DNA of 64,000 nucleotides from Fimbriimonas ginsengisoli Gsoil 348 (GCF_000724625.1 NZ_CP007139.1:3162001-3226000); one strand, 5' to 3'; positions 51,473 through 60,741 are shown, counted from the stretch's first letter. Notes: generated from the sequence alone by a model not told the origin. Made by a program: numbers and translations.

Positions 51473-53587
51473 ATGTCTACCATGCGGCCCTCGCTACTCA
51501 TTTTTGCCCTTTTAAGCGTGACCGCCTACGCCCAGGACACTCTTCAGACCATGCCCCGATACGACCGTTACGAGAAGCTTCGCCGTGAGATTGCCGGTTC
51601 CGTCAAGCGAGGAAATCTCGTAACCGACTGGTCGGAAGATTCCAAGTTCATCACCTACTCTCGCGATGGGAAGCGGTACCGCTTCGATGTGGAGAAAGGG
51701 GTGGAGAGTGAGGCGACCGAAGATGGGTCGGGTAGCGGACGCCAGGCAAACCGGCCGCGCCGCAATCCGGAGCGTGGCCGCCAGTTCGACACTGCGTTCA
51801 GCGCGGATGGGAAGCGCAAAGCGGTAACTCGCGACCGAAACGTTTACGTGAGCGATGCCGCGGGGCGGAACGAGGTAGCGGTGACCACGGATGGAAGCGA
51901 GAAAGACCGAACCAAGTACGGCATCGCGAGCTGGGTCTACGGCGAAGAGCTAGGGGTGCGGGAGGCGATGTGGTGGTCGCCGGATGGATCGAAGCTTGCC
52001 TTCTACAAGTTCGACGAATCGAAAGTTAAGGACTACTACCTGCAGTATTCCCAGACCAAGGTTCAGGACACGTTGGACGTGGAAGCGTATCCAAAGGCGG
52101 GAGCTCCGAACCCGGTGGTGACGCTGTTCGTGTACGACTTGGCTTCGAAGAAAACGACGACCATCGACACGCGGTTCGACGCTCCGACGATGGGCGAATA
52201 TGTGTTCGACGTGCGCTGGTCGCCCGATGGGAAGGCGCTGCTCTTTAACCGAACGAACCGGAAGCAGAACGTTCTACAGCTTTGCGCGGCCGACCCGGAG
52301 TCGGGCACTCCTCGGGTGATCGTTAGCGAGTCACAGACTCAGAGTTGGGCGGAAAATCATCCGGCGATGCAGTTCTTGAAGGATGGACACCGGTTCATCT
52401 GGGGTTCTGAACGCAACGGTTTCGACAATCTATATCTGTACGATATCGATGGCAAACTGTTAAATAATATTACACAACACTCCTTCGACGTCGAACGGGT
52501 GGTGCGGGTATCGGAGGACGAGAAGACGGTTTGGTATACCGCGCGAAGCGGAGAAAACCCTTACCTGATGCAGCTTCACCGGGTGGGAATCGACGGGCGT
52601 GGCGATAAACGCTTGACCGACCCGAAGCTTAGCCATTCGATCTCGTTGTCTCCCGATACTCATCGCTTCGTCGACGTGCAGCAAGCGGTGGACGTGGCGC
52701 CTTCCACGCTGCTCAGAGACGAAGACGGAAAGGAGATCAAGACGCTCGCAACGAGCGATACTTCTAAGTTCGATGAGCTGAAGCTACGCAAAGTCGAGCG
52801 ATTTACCTTTCCGGTGGCGGACGGGAAGACGCAGTGTTATGGGACGATGTCGTATCCCTCCGACTTCGATCCGGCCAAGAAATACCCTTTGATTGTCTCG
52901 GTCTACGGAGGCCCCGAATCGAGTGGGGGCGCGGAGACGTTCCAGACTCCCAATCCGATTACCGAGCTCGGCTTCTTGCACGTTTGGCTTGATGGGCGGG
53001 GGACCAACGGGCGGGGAAAGGCGTTTCGCGACGCGGTGTACGGGAAGCTTGGGGTGGTAGAGATCGACGACCAGGCGGCGGGCGTTCAGGAGTTAGCTAA
53101 GAGACCTTACGTCGACGGAAAGCGGGTCGGGATCTACGGAACGTCGTACGGGGGGTACGCCTCGGTCATGGCGATCCTTCGCCACCCGGAGACGTTCCAA
53201 GTGGCCTGTGCGAGCTCGCCGGTTACCGATTGGCTGAACTACGACTCAATCTACACGGAGCGGTTCATGGGGCTCCCGTGGGAGAACGAGAACAAAGCAG
53301 GCTACGACGCGGGTTCGGCGATGACCTATGCCAACAAACTCGCCGGCAAGCTGATGCTGTACTACGGCACGGCCGACAACAACGTGCACCCCGCGAACAC
53401 CATCCAGTTGGTCCAGGCACTGGAGACTCATGGTAAACGGTACGACCTCCAGATCGGGCCGGACCGGGGGCATACCGGCATGAACTCGACTCGGATGTGG
53501 GAGTATTTCGTGACCCACCTCATTCTCAATGAGCCGAAGACGGATGCGTTGGCGGTGGTGTGGAAGGGGAGAGGTGCTAGGCGCTAG
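51473..53587 (+). CDS. Dipeptidyl peptidase IV-family serine peptidase (S9B)
   Basis: A 704-residue exported enzyme with signal peptide (LLIFALLSVTAYAQD). The N-terminal beta-propeller holds YGEELGVREAMWWSPDG, the double-Glu motif that binds the substrate N-terminus in DPP IV. The C-terminal alpha/beta-hydrolase domain has GTSYGGYASV (Ser near 558), TADNNVHPANT (Asp near 633) and RGHTGM (His near 665). It removes X-Pro dipeptides from peptides in the periplasm. Confidence 0.95.
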   Translation: MSTMRPSLLIFALLSVTAYAQDTLQTMPRYDRYEKLRREIAGSVKRGNLVTDWSEDSKFITYSRDGKRYRFDVEKGVESEATEDGSGSGRQANRPRRNPERGRQFDTAFSADGKRKAVTRDRNVYVSDAAGRNEVAVTTDGSEKDRTKYGIASWVYGEELGVREAMWWSPDGSKLAFYKFDESKVKDYYLQYSQTKVQDTLDVEAYPKAGAPNPVVTLFVYDLASKKTTTIDTRFDAPTMGEYVFDVRWSPDGKALLFNRTNRKQNVLQLCAADPESGTPRVIVSESQTQSWAENHPAMQFLKDGHRFIWGSERNGFDNLYLYDIDGKLLNNITQHSFDVERVVRVSEDEKTVWYTARSGENPYLMQLHRVGIDGRGDKRLTDPKLSHSISLSPDTHRFVDVQQAVDVAPSTLLRDEDGKEIKTLATSDTSKFDELKLRKVERFTFPVADGKTQCYGTMSYPSDFDPAKKYPLIVSVYGGPESSGGAETFQTPNPITELGFLHVWLDGRGTNGRGKAFRDAVYGKLGVVEIDDQAAGVQELAKRPYVDGKRVGIYGTSYGGYASVMAILRHPETFQVACASSPVTDWLNYDSIYTERFMGLPWENENKAGYDAGSAMTYANKLAGKLMLYYGTADNNVHPANTIQLVQALETHGKRYDLQIGPDRGHTGMNSTRMWEYFVTHLILNEPKTDALAVVWKGRGARR

Positions 53588-53671
53588 GCGTTATGGCGCT
53601 GGGCATGAAAGATATTAGGTTCATCGGCAAGGTGCCGATGCTACGACGCCCAACGCCCAACGCCCAACGCC
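53575..53671. repeat. Heptamer-type repeats flanking a hairpin
   Basis: GCTAGGCGCTAGGCG (53575-53589) is a short degenerate heptamer run; CGCCCAA x3.5 (53647-53671) is the complement of the TTGGGCG unit at 2546. Between them TCGGCAAGGTGCCGATGCTACG resembles elements at 3657 and 35976. The array ends at the stop codon of the BNR gene. Confidence 0.8.
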
Positions 53672-56600
53672 TACCCTTCCTCTTCCTCCTCTCCGCCTCC
53701 GCGGCGGCCGCCGGCGGTGTTTAGGGGGACTTCTTTCGGGGTTACGGGGCTGATGCTCTTGCCTTTGAGAAGTGCGTTGAATCCGGTCACCTCGCGGGTC
53801 TCTAGTCGCTTCAGAGAGTCTAGTTGGACCTGGAGCTGCTTTGAGAGGATGCGGAAGACCTCGCGGGCTTGCGTTGAGGGGCGCATGTTGCCGGAGAGGA
53901 CGGTGCCGAGGACGCCGGCGAGTTTGTCGTTGAGCTTGATCGGGAAGTTCAAAGGGTCTTGGCCGCTTCGGCTTCGGTATTGATAGATCTCCCCTTCGAC
54001 GGCGGTTAGTTGGTCTTTAAGGGCGGTTCCGTGCGCGGTTACGGTCGCATCCCCCTTGCTGTCCGCGATCGCGCGGTCGATCTGGGCTTTCGTGTCGCGG
54101 ATCCGGACCACGGCCAAGTTCGCGTCGTTGACGCGGTTGGATATCTGCGTAGCAAGATCGAACTGCTCCTGGAGATCGGCTTCGCTCGCCTCCACTCGCG
54201 GATCTTTCAGCAGACGGAACGATTTCGACTCGCTGACGCCGTCCGCCGTCATCTTCACCGCATACGTTCCCGGCGGAGCCGAGATCGGGCGGGAGAAGCC
54301 GGCCCAAAAGATCATTCCGGGGAAGGTGCCGAAGCCGGGCTTGCTCAGGCCGGCGGTTGCGGTGTGGAAACCTGGATCGGTGTCGCCCGCGACTGCCCCC
54401 AACTTCTCGCCCCGCCGATCGAAGAATTCAAAGTTGACGCTCTTTGCGGCGGCCGGCAGGTAATAGTCGATTTGGGCGCGAGCTCCGCCCAGGCGGTAAC
54501 GGTCGATCGGGTCGTAAAGAATCGGTTTGGTCGCAGGTCCGGCGGTGAGGTGGGCGAGACGGGAGGTGCCGTGCATGATCCAGAACGACCGCCCGTGGGT
54601 AGCGGCGATCAGGTCGTCGTCTTTCAGCGCGAGGTCGTGGACCGGGCAGAGGGGGAGATTCTTTTGGAGCGACCGCCAGCTTCCACCATCGTCGAAGCTG
54701 ATGTAGGCACCGCTTTCGGTCCCGGCGTAAAGCAGGCCGGGGCGATGGAGATCCTCCCGGCAGACCCTCGCGAAGGCTCCATTCGGAATTCCGCGGACGA
54801 TCTTGGTCCAGGTGCGGCCATAGTCGTGCGTTCGATATATGTAGGGCGTAAGGTCGTCGTTCTGGTAGTTATTGGCGGCGACGTAGGCGGTTGCCGGATC
54901 GTGCGGGGAGGCCTCGACGATGCTGATCCTTGCCCAGGTTGGAAGCCCGGCGGGGGTTACGTTTTGCCAGTTCCGGCCCCCGTTCTGCGTGACCTGAACA
55001 AGTCCGTCGTCGGTACCGACCCAGATCACTCCTTTTCGGCGAGGCGACTCGGCGACGGTGAAAATGGTGTCGTAGTACTCGATGCTCGTGTTGTCTTGCG
55101 TCAGCGGCCCACCGGACGAGGCTTGCTTCGTTCGGTCGTTGCGCGTGAGGTCGGGGGAGATCCGTTGCCAGCTATGCCCTCGGTCTGAGGTTTTCAGCAG
55201 GTATTGCGAGGCAGTGTAGAGCACGTTCGGGTCGTGAGGGGAGGTCACGATTGGGAAAGTCCACTGGAAGCGGTGAACGAGGTCCGCGGCTCCGTGGCCC
55301 ATGGGGTTGTCCGGCCATGGGTCAATCTCGCGCGATTGGCGTGTGCGAGAGTTCACTTCGGAGATGTTCCCGCCGTAGTTGCCGCCGTAAACGACGTCCG
55401 GATCGTCCCAGCGGACCGCGATGTAGCCGCTTTCGCCGCCGGCGGTTCCTTCGAAGTTTCGCTTATCCGGGGTGTCGACTTGGTCGGGCGACAGCTTGAC
55501 CGAGCTGTTGTCCTGCTGGGAGCCGTAGATTCGGTACGGGAAGGCGTTATCGGCGACCACGTGGTAGAGCTGGGCGGTCGGCATCGTTTCCCGAGTCCAA
55601 GTTTTGCCGCCATCCGTGGACACATTCGCGCCGCCGTCGTTCGACTCGATCATGTGGGACGGGTCGTCGGGATTGATCCAGAGGTCGTGGTTATCGCCGT
55701 GCGAAGGGCGCAAAGAGCTCCACGTCTTGCCACCGTCGGTGGATCTGCCGAAGCCGACGTTGAGGCAGTAGACCTTGTCGACCTCCTTGGGATCGGCGTA
55801 GATGTGGGTGTAGTACCAGGCGCGCTGGCGGTATTCGCTGCTCTCGTTCACGCGGGACCACGTGGCGCCGGCGTCGTCCGATCTAAAGATGCCGCCGTCG
55901 GCGGCTTCGATGTTCGCGTAGATGCGTTCCCGTTTCGCGGCCGAGACGGAGACGCCGATTTTTCCCACAACGCCCTTGGGCAACCCGGGCATCCGAGTGA
56001 TGTCGACCCAGGTACGACCGGCGTCCGTGCTCTTCCAAAGCTTGCTTCCCGGACCGCCGCTGCTCAGTTTGTAGGGGGTTCGCCAAGCCTCCCATGTGGA
56101 GGCGTAAAGCGTGTTCGAGTCGGCCGGGTCCATCACCAGGTCTACCGCTCCGGCCTGTTCGCTTTCGTATAACACTTTGGTCCAAGTTCCGCCGCCGTCG
56201 GTGCTCTTGAACACTCCTCGCTCCGGAGTTTTTCCGTAGACGTGGCCGAGGGCGGCGACGTAGACGACGTCGGGATTTTTGGGGTCCACGACAATTCGGG
56301 AGACGGTGCGCGTTTGCGCGAGGCCGAGATGACGCCAGGTCTTGCCAGCGTCAGTCGACTTGTAGATTCCATCGCCTTCGGAAATGTCTCCGCGGATGTC
56401 GCGCTCGCCCATCCCGGCGTAAATCACATCCGGGTTCGATTCGCTTACCGCCACCGCGCCCACGGATGAGGAGCTGAAAAATCCGTCGGAGACGCAGCTC
56501 CAGGAAGCACCGGCGTCGGTGCTTTTCCAAAGCCCGCCTCCGGTCGCGCCGAAATAGAACTCGTTGGGACGGGTTCTTACGCCGGTGCAGGCGACTGAGC

Positions 56601-56721
56601 GTCCGCCGCGGTTAGGACCGACGAGGGTCCAGGAGAGATCCTTGTAGTTGGCGGGGTCGAAACCCTGAGCCAAACCGGATGCGACTAGGGAAAGAGCGAG
56701 ACACGAGAGCGGAATCTTCAT
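53671..56721 (-). CDS. Large exported BNR/VPS10-type beta-propeller protein
   Basis: A 1016-residue protein with signal peptide (LSCLALSLVASGLAQG). At least eight Asp-box repeats of form S-T-D-A/G-G-x-T-W (KSTDAGASW, KSTDAGKTW, KSTDGGGTW, RSDDAGATW, RSTDGGKTW and others) make one or two sortilin-like propellers over residues 30-720, followed by a beta-sandwich and a C-terminal helical part ending in a Glu-rich tail. Such proteins are abundant in Acidobacteria-like phyla; role unknown, probably binding or cleaving extracellular polymers. TACGGT lies 6 bases before the ATG. Confidence 0.92.
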   Translation of the reverse strand: MKIPLSCLALSLVASGLAQGFDPANYKDLSWTLVGPNRGGRSVACTGVRTRPNEFYFGATGGGLWKSTDAGASWSCVSDGFFSSSSVGAVAVSESNPDVIYAGMGERDIRGDISEGDGIYKSTDAGKTWRHLGLAQTRTVSRIVVDPKNPDVVYVAALGHVYGKTPERGVFKSTDGGGTWTKVLYESEQAGAVDLVMDPADSNTLYASTWEAWRTPYKLSSGGPGSKLWKSTDAGRTWVDITRMPGLPKGVVGKIGVSVSAAKRERIYANIEAADGGIFRSDDAGATWSRVNESSEYRQRAWYYTHIYADPKEVDKVYCLNVGFGRSTDGGKTWSSLRPSHGDNHDLWINPDDPSHMIESNDGGANVSTDGGKTWTRETMPTAQLYHVVADNAFPYRIYGSQQDNSSVKLSPDQVDTPDKRNFEGTAGGESGYIAVRWDDPDVVYGGNYGGNISEVNSRTRQSREIDPWPDNPMGHGAADLVHRFQWTFPIVTSPHDPNVLYTASQYLLKTSDRGHSWQRISPDLTRNDRTKQASSGGPLTQDNTSIEYYDTIFTVAESPRRKGVIWVGTDDGLVQVTQNGGRNWQNVTPAGLPTWARISIVEASPHDPATAYVAANNYQNDDLTPYIYRTHDYGRTWTKIVRGIPNGAFARVCREDLHRPGLLYAGTESGAYISFDDGGSWRSLQKNLPLCPVHDLALKDDDLIAATHGRSFWIMHGTSRLAHLTAGPATKPILYDPIDRYRLGGARAQIDYYLPAAAKSVNFEFFDRRGEKLGAVAGDTDPGFHTATAGLSKPGFGTFPGMIFWAGFSRPISAPPGTYAVKMTADGVSESKSFRLLKDPRVEASEADLQEQFDLATQISNRVNDANLAVVRIRDTKAQIDRAIADSKGDATVTAHGTALKDQLTAVEGEIYQYRSRSGQDPLNFPIKLNDKLAGVLGTVLSGNMRPSTQAREVFRILSKQLQVQLDSLKRLETREVTGFNALLKGKSISPVTPKEVPLNTAGGRRGGGEEEEEG

Positions 56722-56805
56722 AACAAGACCGTAATGGATCGTACGTTACCTGTGGCGTGGGTGGCGAGCCCATCGTATTTGGAGGGGAATTGCCCGGCCG
56801 GTGGC

Positions 56806-56840
56806 CGGACCCTGCCCGACGGCGCGTCGGGAGGGATCGG
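56806..56840. repeat. 35-bp dispersed repeat, copy 2 (inverted)
   Basis: Exact reverse complement of 25801-25835. It lies in the 136-bp gap between two leftward genes. Confidence 0.9.
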
Positions 56841-56857
56841 GTAGCGTTCCACGTACG

Positions 56858-57649
56858 TCAGGACTTCTTGGCTCGTTCTTCGCGGGCGGTGTGGCGTTGT
56901 TTTTGCCAGTAGTAGTCGGCGGGTTTTTCGCGGGGGGTGGCGGGGAGGCCGCCCATCATGATCCAGGCTCGCCGCGGGATGTCGGAGACGTTTCCCGGAG
57001 CGTAGTGGAGGGTTCGCTGGTGGTGGATGGTGCAGCCACCGGCGCGAAGCGGCGCGCCGACGGCGCCGCTGAGGTCGAGATTGAATGCCGGGTCGAGCTC
57101 CAGGCCGTGGACTCGGGGGTCGTTACCGATCGGCCGGTGGGGGTGGATTTCCGATTTGTGGGAACCGGGGACGAAGTGCATGCATCCGGAGGCGGCGTCT
57201 ACGTCTTGGAGCGGCATCCAGATACTTAGGGAGGTGTAGTCGAGCGCGGGGTCCCAATACGCTTCGTCTTGATGCCAAGGGGTCGGCGAGCCGTAGCGGG
57301 CCGGTTTGAGAATCGCGTGGTCGCCTCGTCCGGCTCCTTCCTGTCCCCAAAGCTGCGCCATGATCGCGCCGCCGTTCGCCCAAGCGAGGGTTTCCAGCAT
57401 TTCGGGAGCGTATTGGCTGGGACCCAAGATTTGGGGCAGCTTCGCGGTTTCTCCCTCTTCGTCGGCGCCGGCGAGGTCGAACTGATCCCCTTTTTCGCGG
57501 CCCGCCCGCTCGGAGAAGAGTCGGTCGTAGATCTGGCGAAGATTTTCGAGTTCGTCGGGAGTCGAAATCTGGTCCAGCACCAGGTACCCGTTCTCGTGAT
57601 AAAAGTGGATCTGCTCGTCGGTGAGTCGGATCGTCGGTTCAATCGGCAT
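56858..57649 (-). CDS. Phytanoyl-CoA dioxygenase-family protein
   Basis: A 263-residue Fe(II)/2-oxoglutarate oxygenase. PTPWHQDEAYWDP carries the first His and Asp of the iron triad, CTIHHQRTLHYAPGNVSDIPRRAW the distal His and the 2-oxoglutarate-binding Arg. The substrate is unknown; family members hydroxylate lipids, ectoine or secondary metabolites. ATG 57649 has TAACCT 6 bases upstream (57656-57661), in the 28-bp gap to the divergent gene at 57678. Confidence 0.93.
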   Translation of the reverse strand: MPIEPTIRLTDEQIHFYHENGYLVLDQISTPDELENLRQIYDRLFSERAGREKGDQFDLAGADEEGETAKLPQILGPSQYAPEMLETLAWANGGAIMAQLWGQEGAGRGDHAILKPARYGSPTPWHQDEAYWDPALDYTSLSIWMPLQDVDAASGCMHFVPGSHKSEIHPHRPIGNDPRVHGLELDPAFNLDLSGAVGAPLRAGGCTIHHQRTLHYAPGNVSDIPRRAWIMMGGLPATPREKPADYYWQKQRHTAREERAKKS

Positions 57650-57677
57650 GAACCTAGGTTAATCTAATCGAGGATCT

Positions 57678-58070
57678 ATGCCAACCATTCGTACGATCGA
57701 CGAAACCGCCGCCGGCGCCAAGGTCGAGGGGCCTTCGTTGCAACTCGATCGCGACGAGATGACGGTGCGCGACCTGATCGCGCTGCGGGTTCGAGAAGAG
57801 GTGCGCCGATACAACCGCGACCGGCCGGAGAAGTACTACGGCTTGGTCCAGCCAACCGACGTGGAGACGATGTTGAACGGGCCCGCGGCCCGGCGTTTCC
57901 AACTGGTCGACGCCGACCACCAAGTACAGGTTGCCCTGAAGGCGTTTCGCGATCAGCGTTTCATCGTGCTCTTGCCGGATGGCCAAGCGGAATCGCTGGA
58001 GGACCGGGCGCAATTCTTCGAAGGGGACCAAGTGAGTTTTCTCCGACTGGTGCCGCTGGTTGGTGGCTAA
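57678..58070 (+). CDS. Small beta-grasp-like protein ending in Gly-Gly
   Basis: A 130-residue protein not assigned to a named family by me. The C-terminal part (FIVLLPDGQAESL...FEGDQVSFLRLVPLVGG, stop directly after the two glycines) resembles the last strands and tail of MoaD/ThiS and other ubiquitin-like proteins, in which the terminal Gly-Gly is activated by an E1-like enzyme. The N-terminal half (MTVRDLIALRVREEVRRYNR) is helical. GAGG precedes the ATG. No E1, JAB peptidase or molybdopterin gene is nearby; the next gene is decayed. Confidence 0.75.
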   Translation: MPTIRTIDETAAGAKVEGPSLQLDRDEMTVRDLIALRVREEVRRYNRDRPEKYYGLVQPTDVETMLNGPAARRFQLVDADHQVQVALKAFRDQRFIVLLPDGQAESLEDRAQFFEGDQVSFLRLVPLVGG

Positions 58071-58072
58071 GA

Positions 58073-58554
58073 TTGAGCCTTTTCGACCGGGTTAAGAAGG
58101 CGATCGCAGGGTTCACTCCGGAAGTTGCGCGGAGTAGCGACCCATTGGACGCTGAGTTTCGTGCGGTCGATTGATTGCTGGACTTTTACTTGGCGATGGT
58201 CCCTCCCAATGCCGTTGGAGGGCAGTTCCTTATTCAACGTCTGGATCAATCGCGGCCAGAAGTTCGGCAAGTGTTGAGGGCTGAAGGCGAGGCCAGGGGG
58301 CGGATGGCGATCGCATTGATCGAACGTCGGAGGAATTTCCAGTCGACTGATTGGAGGGACTCTAGACCTTTCTACATAAGGCAGGATATCACCGGCATCG
58401 CCAGTTCTGAGAAAAGTGGTCGAAAGGGGCGCGGCCGCTCTACCTGCCGTTCGAGGGAGATGGTGTGCTGGCAATTATTCTCAGCAAGGCAATGATGCTG
58501 GCGAAGGACGACAAGATAACCGACGCCTCGATCGTGCACCAGATAAAGAGATAA
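58073..58554 (+). pseudogene. Decayed gene downstream of the Gly-Gly protein
   Basis: From TTG 58073 (LSLFDRVKKAIAGFTPEVAR) the frame meets TGA at 58172-58174, then continues sensibly (LLDFYLAMVPPNAVGGQFLI, EARGRMAIALIERRRNF). At the A-run 58412-58415 it must shift to read GARPLYLPFEGDGVLAIILS and ASIVHQIKR before TAA 58552-58554. Restoring one A and changing TGA to CGA gives one ~160-residue protein. Two independent lesions make true decay more likely than sequencing error. It could be the N-terminal remnant of a larger protein; family not recognised. Confidence 0.7.
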
Positions 58555-58836
58555 CTAGGTTCCGTTGTCGGTGCCGTACGCCCCGGGGACGGGGTGGTTT
58601 CCCTTGTCTAGCTCGCCCTGGAAATCGTCGTGCCGGCCCGGCAGCTTGCCGCCGTCGATGGCAAGCTCGCCGTCGCGTGTGAGTACCCCTTCCTGCTGTT
58701 CCGGATGAGCGGCGCCTTCGCCGGTGACGACTTCGCTAAAGCCGTGATTCCCGATATGTTCGTCTCGCCCGCGGTTCTTGTTGGGTCGTGCGGTGTTCGA
58801 TTCGGTCGAGTTGGTTCGTCCTGCGTTGGTCGACAT
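58555..58836 (-). CDS. Small hydrophilic protein of unknown function
   Basis: A 93-residue, Asn/Gly/Asp-rich, hydrophobic-poor protein (MSTNAGRTNSTESNTARPNK, GTDNGT at the end), likely disordered. Strong ribosome site GGAGGG 5 bases before ATG 58836 supports translation. Composition recalls stress or spore-type hydrophilins, but no homology is claimed. Convergent with the pseudogene and divergent from argB 94 bases away. Confidence 0.6.
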   Translation of the reverse strand: MSTNAGRTNSTESNTARPNKNRGRDEHIGNHGFSEVVTGEGAAHPEQQEGVLTRDGELAIDGGKLPGRHDDFQGELDKGNHPVPGAYGTDNGT

Positions 58837-58929
58837 AGATGCCCTCCGGCTGCCGATGGGCAGCGTTTCGTAACGGTTCTGACCCGTATCCGCTCGTCTG
58901 CGTTCCGGCGAACCGGTACCCTGATCGGA

Positions 58930-59784
58930 ATGTTCGATCCCCAGCTACAGGCCGACGTCCTTAATCAGGCGCTTCCTTATATCCAGGCGTTTCGCGGGCA
59001 AACGTTCGTGGTGAAGTACGGAGGAAGCGCGATGGGGAACGCGGCGCTGATGGAAGGGGTGATCCGAAACGTCCTTCTGCTTCAATTGGTCGGCGTTCGC
59101 CCGATCCTCGTGCACGGCGGGGGACCGGAGATCGACTCGTGGCTCAATAAACTCGGTATTGAGAAGCGAACGCTCGGCGGGCTGAGGGTGACGGACGAAC
59201 CGACAATGGACGTGGTCGAGATGGCGCTCGCCGGCAGAGCGAACAAGTCCCTCGTGGCCGAGGTTCAGCGGCTAGGGGGGCGGGCGATCGGATTATCGGG
59301 CCGCGACGCCGATCTGCTCCAGGCGGTGCCGGTCTCCTCGGAGCTCGGGCGGGTCGGGGCGGTTACTCAGGTCGATCCGGATGTGCTGAAGGTGGCGACC
59401 GAGGCCGGTTACATCCCGGTCGTCTGTTCGGTGGCGACGGACGCCGAGCACCGTGCCCTCAACGTAAACGCCGACACGGCGGCGGCGGCGATCGCGGGCG
59501 CGGTTGGGGCCTCCAAGCTGATCTTGCTTACGGACACGGATGGGGTTCTGGCCGACAAGGACGATAAGGAATCGACGATTTCGACGCTGACTCAGGCGGA
59601 GGCGCAGTCGATGATCGATACGGGAAGAGCGGATCGGGGGATGATCCCGAAGCTAGAGGCGGCACTTACCGCGCTGAAACATGGCGTCGGGAGCGTGCAC
59701 ATGATCAACGGCGGAACCCCGAACGGGCTTCTGATCGAGGTCTTCACCGATCGAGGGATCGGGACGATGATGGCGGCTCACTAG
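58930..59784 (+). CDS. argB: Acetylglutamate kinase
   Basis: A 284-residue amino-acid kinase: FVVKYGGSAMGN, ILVHGGGPEIDSWL, RVTDEPTMDVVEM, LNVNADTAAAAIAGAVGA and GMIPKLEAALTALKHGV are the family blocks. It phosphorylates N-acetylglutamate in arginine synthesis. ATG 58930 starts the family homology and has TACCCT 7 bases upstream; the frame continues upstream into non-coding sequence. Confidence 0.97.
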   Translation: MFDPQLQADVLNQALPYIQAFRGQTFVVKYGGSAMGNAALMEGVIRNVLLLQLVGVRPILVHGGGPEIDSWLNKLGIEKRTLGGLRVTDEPTMDVVEMALAGRANKSLVAEVQRLGGRAIGLSGRDADLLQAVPVSSELGRVGAVTQVDPDVLKVATEAGYIPVVCSVATDAEHRALNVNADTAAAAIAGAVGASKLILLTDTDGVLADKDDKESTISTLTQAEAQSMIDTGRADRGMIPKLEAALTALKHGVGSVHMINGGTPNGLLIEVFTDRGIGTMMAAH

Positions 59785-59864
59785 GGATTCGGGTGTTTGG
59801 TTTGAGGCATCGGGGTGCGTGGTAGGGAGCCGTAGGTTATGAGTCAACCGGCGGCTTCGGCGTA

Positions 59865-59883
59865 GCTGGAGACCAGCGGTCCG
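59865..59883. repeat. GGTCTGGAGACC element, copy 3 (partial)
   Basis: GCTGGAGACCAGCGGTCCG, immediately before the palindromic element, as at 50302. Confidence 0.7.
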
Positions 59884-59959
59884 CCGGACTCCCTCACCCC
59901 AAACCCCCTCTCCCTCGTCGGGCACATGCATCCCGAGGAGGTAGAGGGGGCTCCCGAGG
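59884..59959. repeat. Palindromic CCGGACTCCCTCACC element, copy 3
   Basis: CCGGACTCCCTCACCCCAAA and CCCCCTCTCCCTC on the left; GAGGAGGTAGAGGGGGCTCC on the right with one mismatch and one short insertion in the arm. Same orientation as 37427. Confidence 0.88.
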
Positions 59960-59982
59960 CTTGGGTTTGGAGGGGCTTTGGG

Positions 59983-60702
59983 TTATTCGGGGCGAGGGAA
60001 CGGGATGAGGCGTCCTGAGAATCCGTTGCTTGGAGACCACTCGTACATGCCTGCGTAGCGGGAGTGGGAGCCGCCTTGGCATACGGCGGTGTGTCTCACG
60101 AAGACCGGCTCGGGGAGCACGGTGTGGGAATGGCCGCCGAGGATGGCGTCGAAGATCGGAACCTGCTCGGCTAGTTCGAGATCTTGGCGGTGGCCGATAT
60201 GAGTGAGAGCGATGAGAAGGTCGACTTGCGGTCGAAGCTGTTCGCCCAGCTCGCGAGCGGTGGGGATCGGCGGATCCCAGAGGTAGGCGCTCACGGCTTG
60301 AGAGCGCATTCGCTCGGTCACCATCGGCACCATTACGGCGACGATCCCGATTCGAATGTCGTTCGACTCCAGCACGAGTGTCCGCGGGAGCGGGTAGGTC
60401 CCGTCCTTCCGGCGCAGATTTCCGCAGAGCACCGGATGGGCGGCGCCGGCGATCTTGGCGTGAAACGCCGACTCGAGGACATGGGTTTCCCGGTTTCCGA
60501 GCACACTCGCGTTGCAACGAAGCCGATCGAGCTCCGCCCAAACGGGCTCCCGCTTCATTGGGATCCCCAGGTTTCCAGTTCGAATGGCGTCGCCGGAATC
60601 GAAATAGAGGTCGGCGCTTTGGCGAAGGGCGGACAGGCTGGCCGCCCGTTCCGGAGTCAACGTGCCGTGCAAATCGTTTGTGTGGAGAATTCGCACCGGC
60701 AT
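59983..60702 (-). CDS. Metallophosphatase, 5'-nucleotidase (UshA/CpdB) N-domain type
   Basis: A 239-residue stand-alone phosphoesterase domain: RILHTNDLHGTL (DxH), YFDSGDAIRTGN (GD), SVLGNRETHV (GNxE/H), IALTHIGHRQD and ILGGHSHTV (GHSH). It lacks the C-terminal substrate-binding domain of UshA and any signal peptide, so it is probably cytoplasmic with broad specificity. ATG 60702 has GGAG 6-9 bases upstream. Confidence 0.92.
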   Translation of the reverse strand: MPVRILHTNDLHGTLTPERAASLSALRQSADLYFDSGDAIRTGNLGIPMKREPVWAELDRLRCNASVLGNRETHVLESAFHAKIAGAAHPVLCGNLRRKDGTYPLPRTLVLESNDIRIGIVAVMVPMVTERMRSQAVSAYLWDPPIPTARELGEQLRPQVDLLIALTHIGHRQDLELAEQVPIFDAILGGHSHTVLPEPVFVRHTAVCQGGSHSRYAGMYEWSPSNGFSGRLIPFPRPE

Positions 60703-60741
60703 GGGATGCTCCAAATTATCCTTATTCTGCGACAAGGCACG

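Noticed and set aside
58630-58929. N-terminal extension of argB
   Set aside because: Overlaps the antisense small protein; argB homology begins at MFDPQLQADVL.
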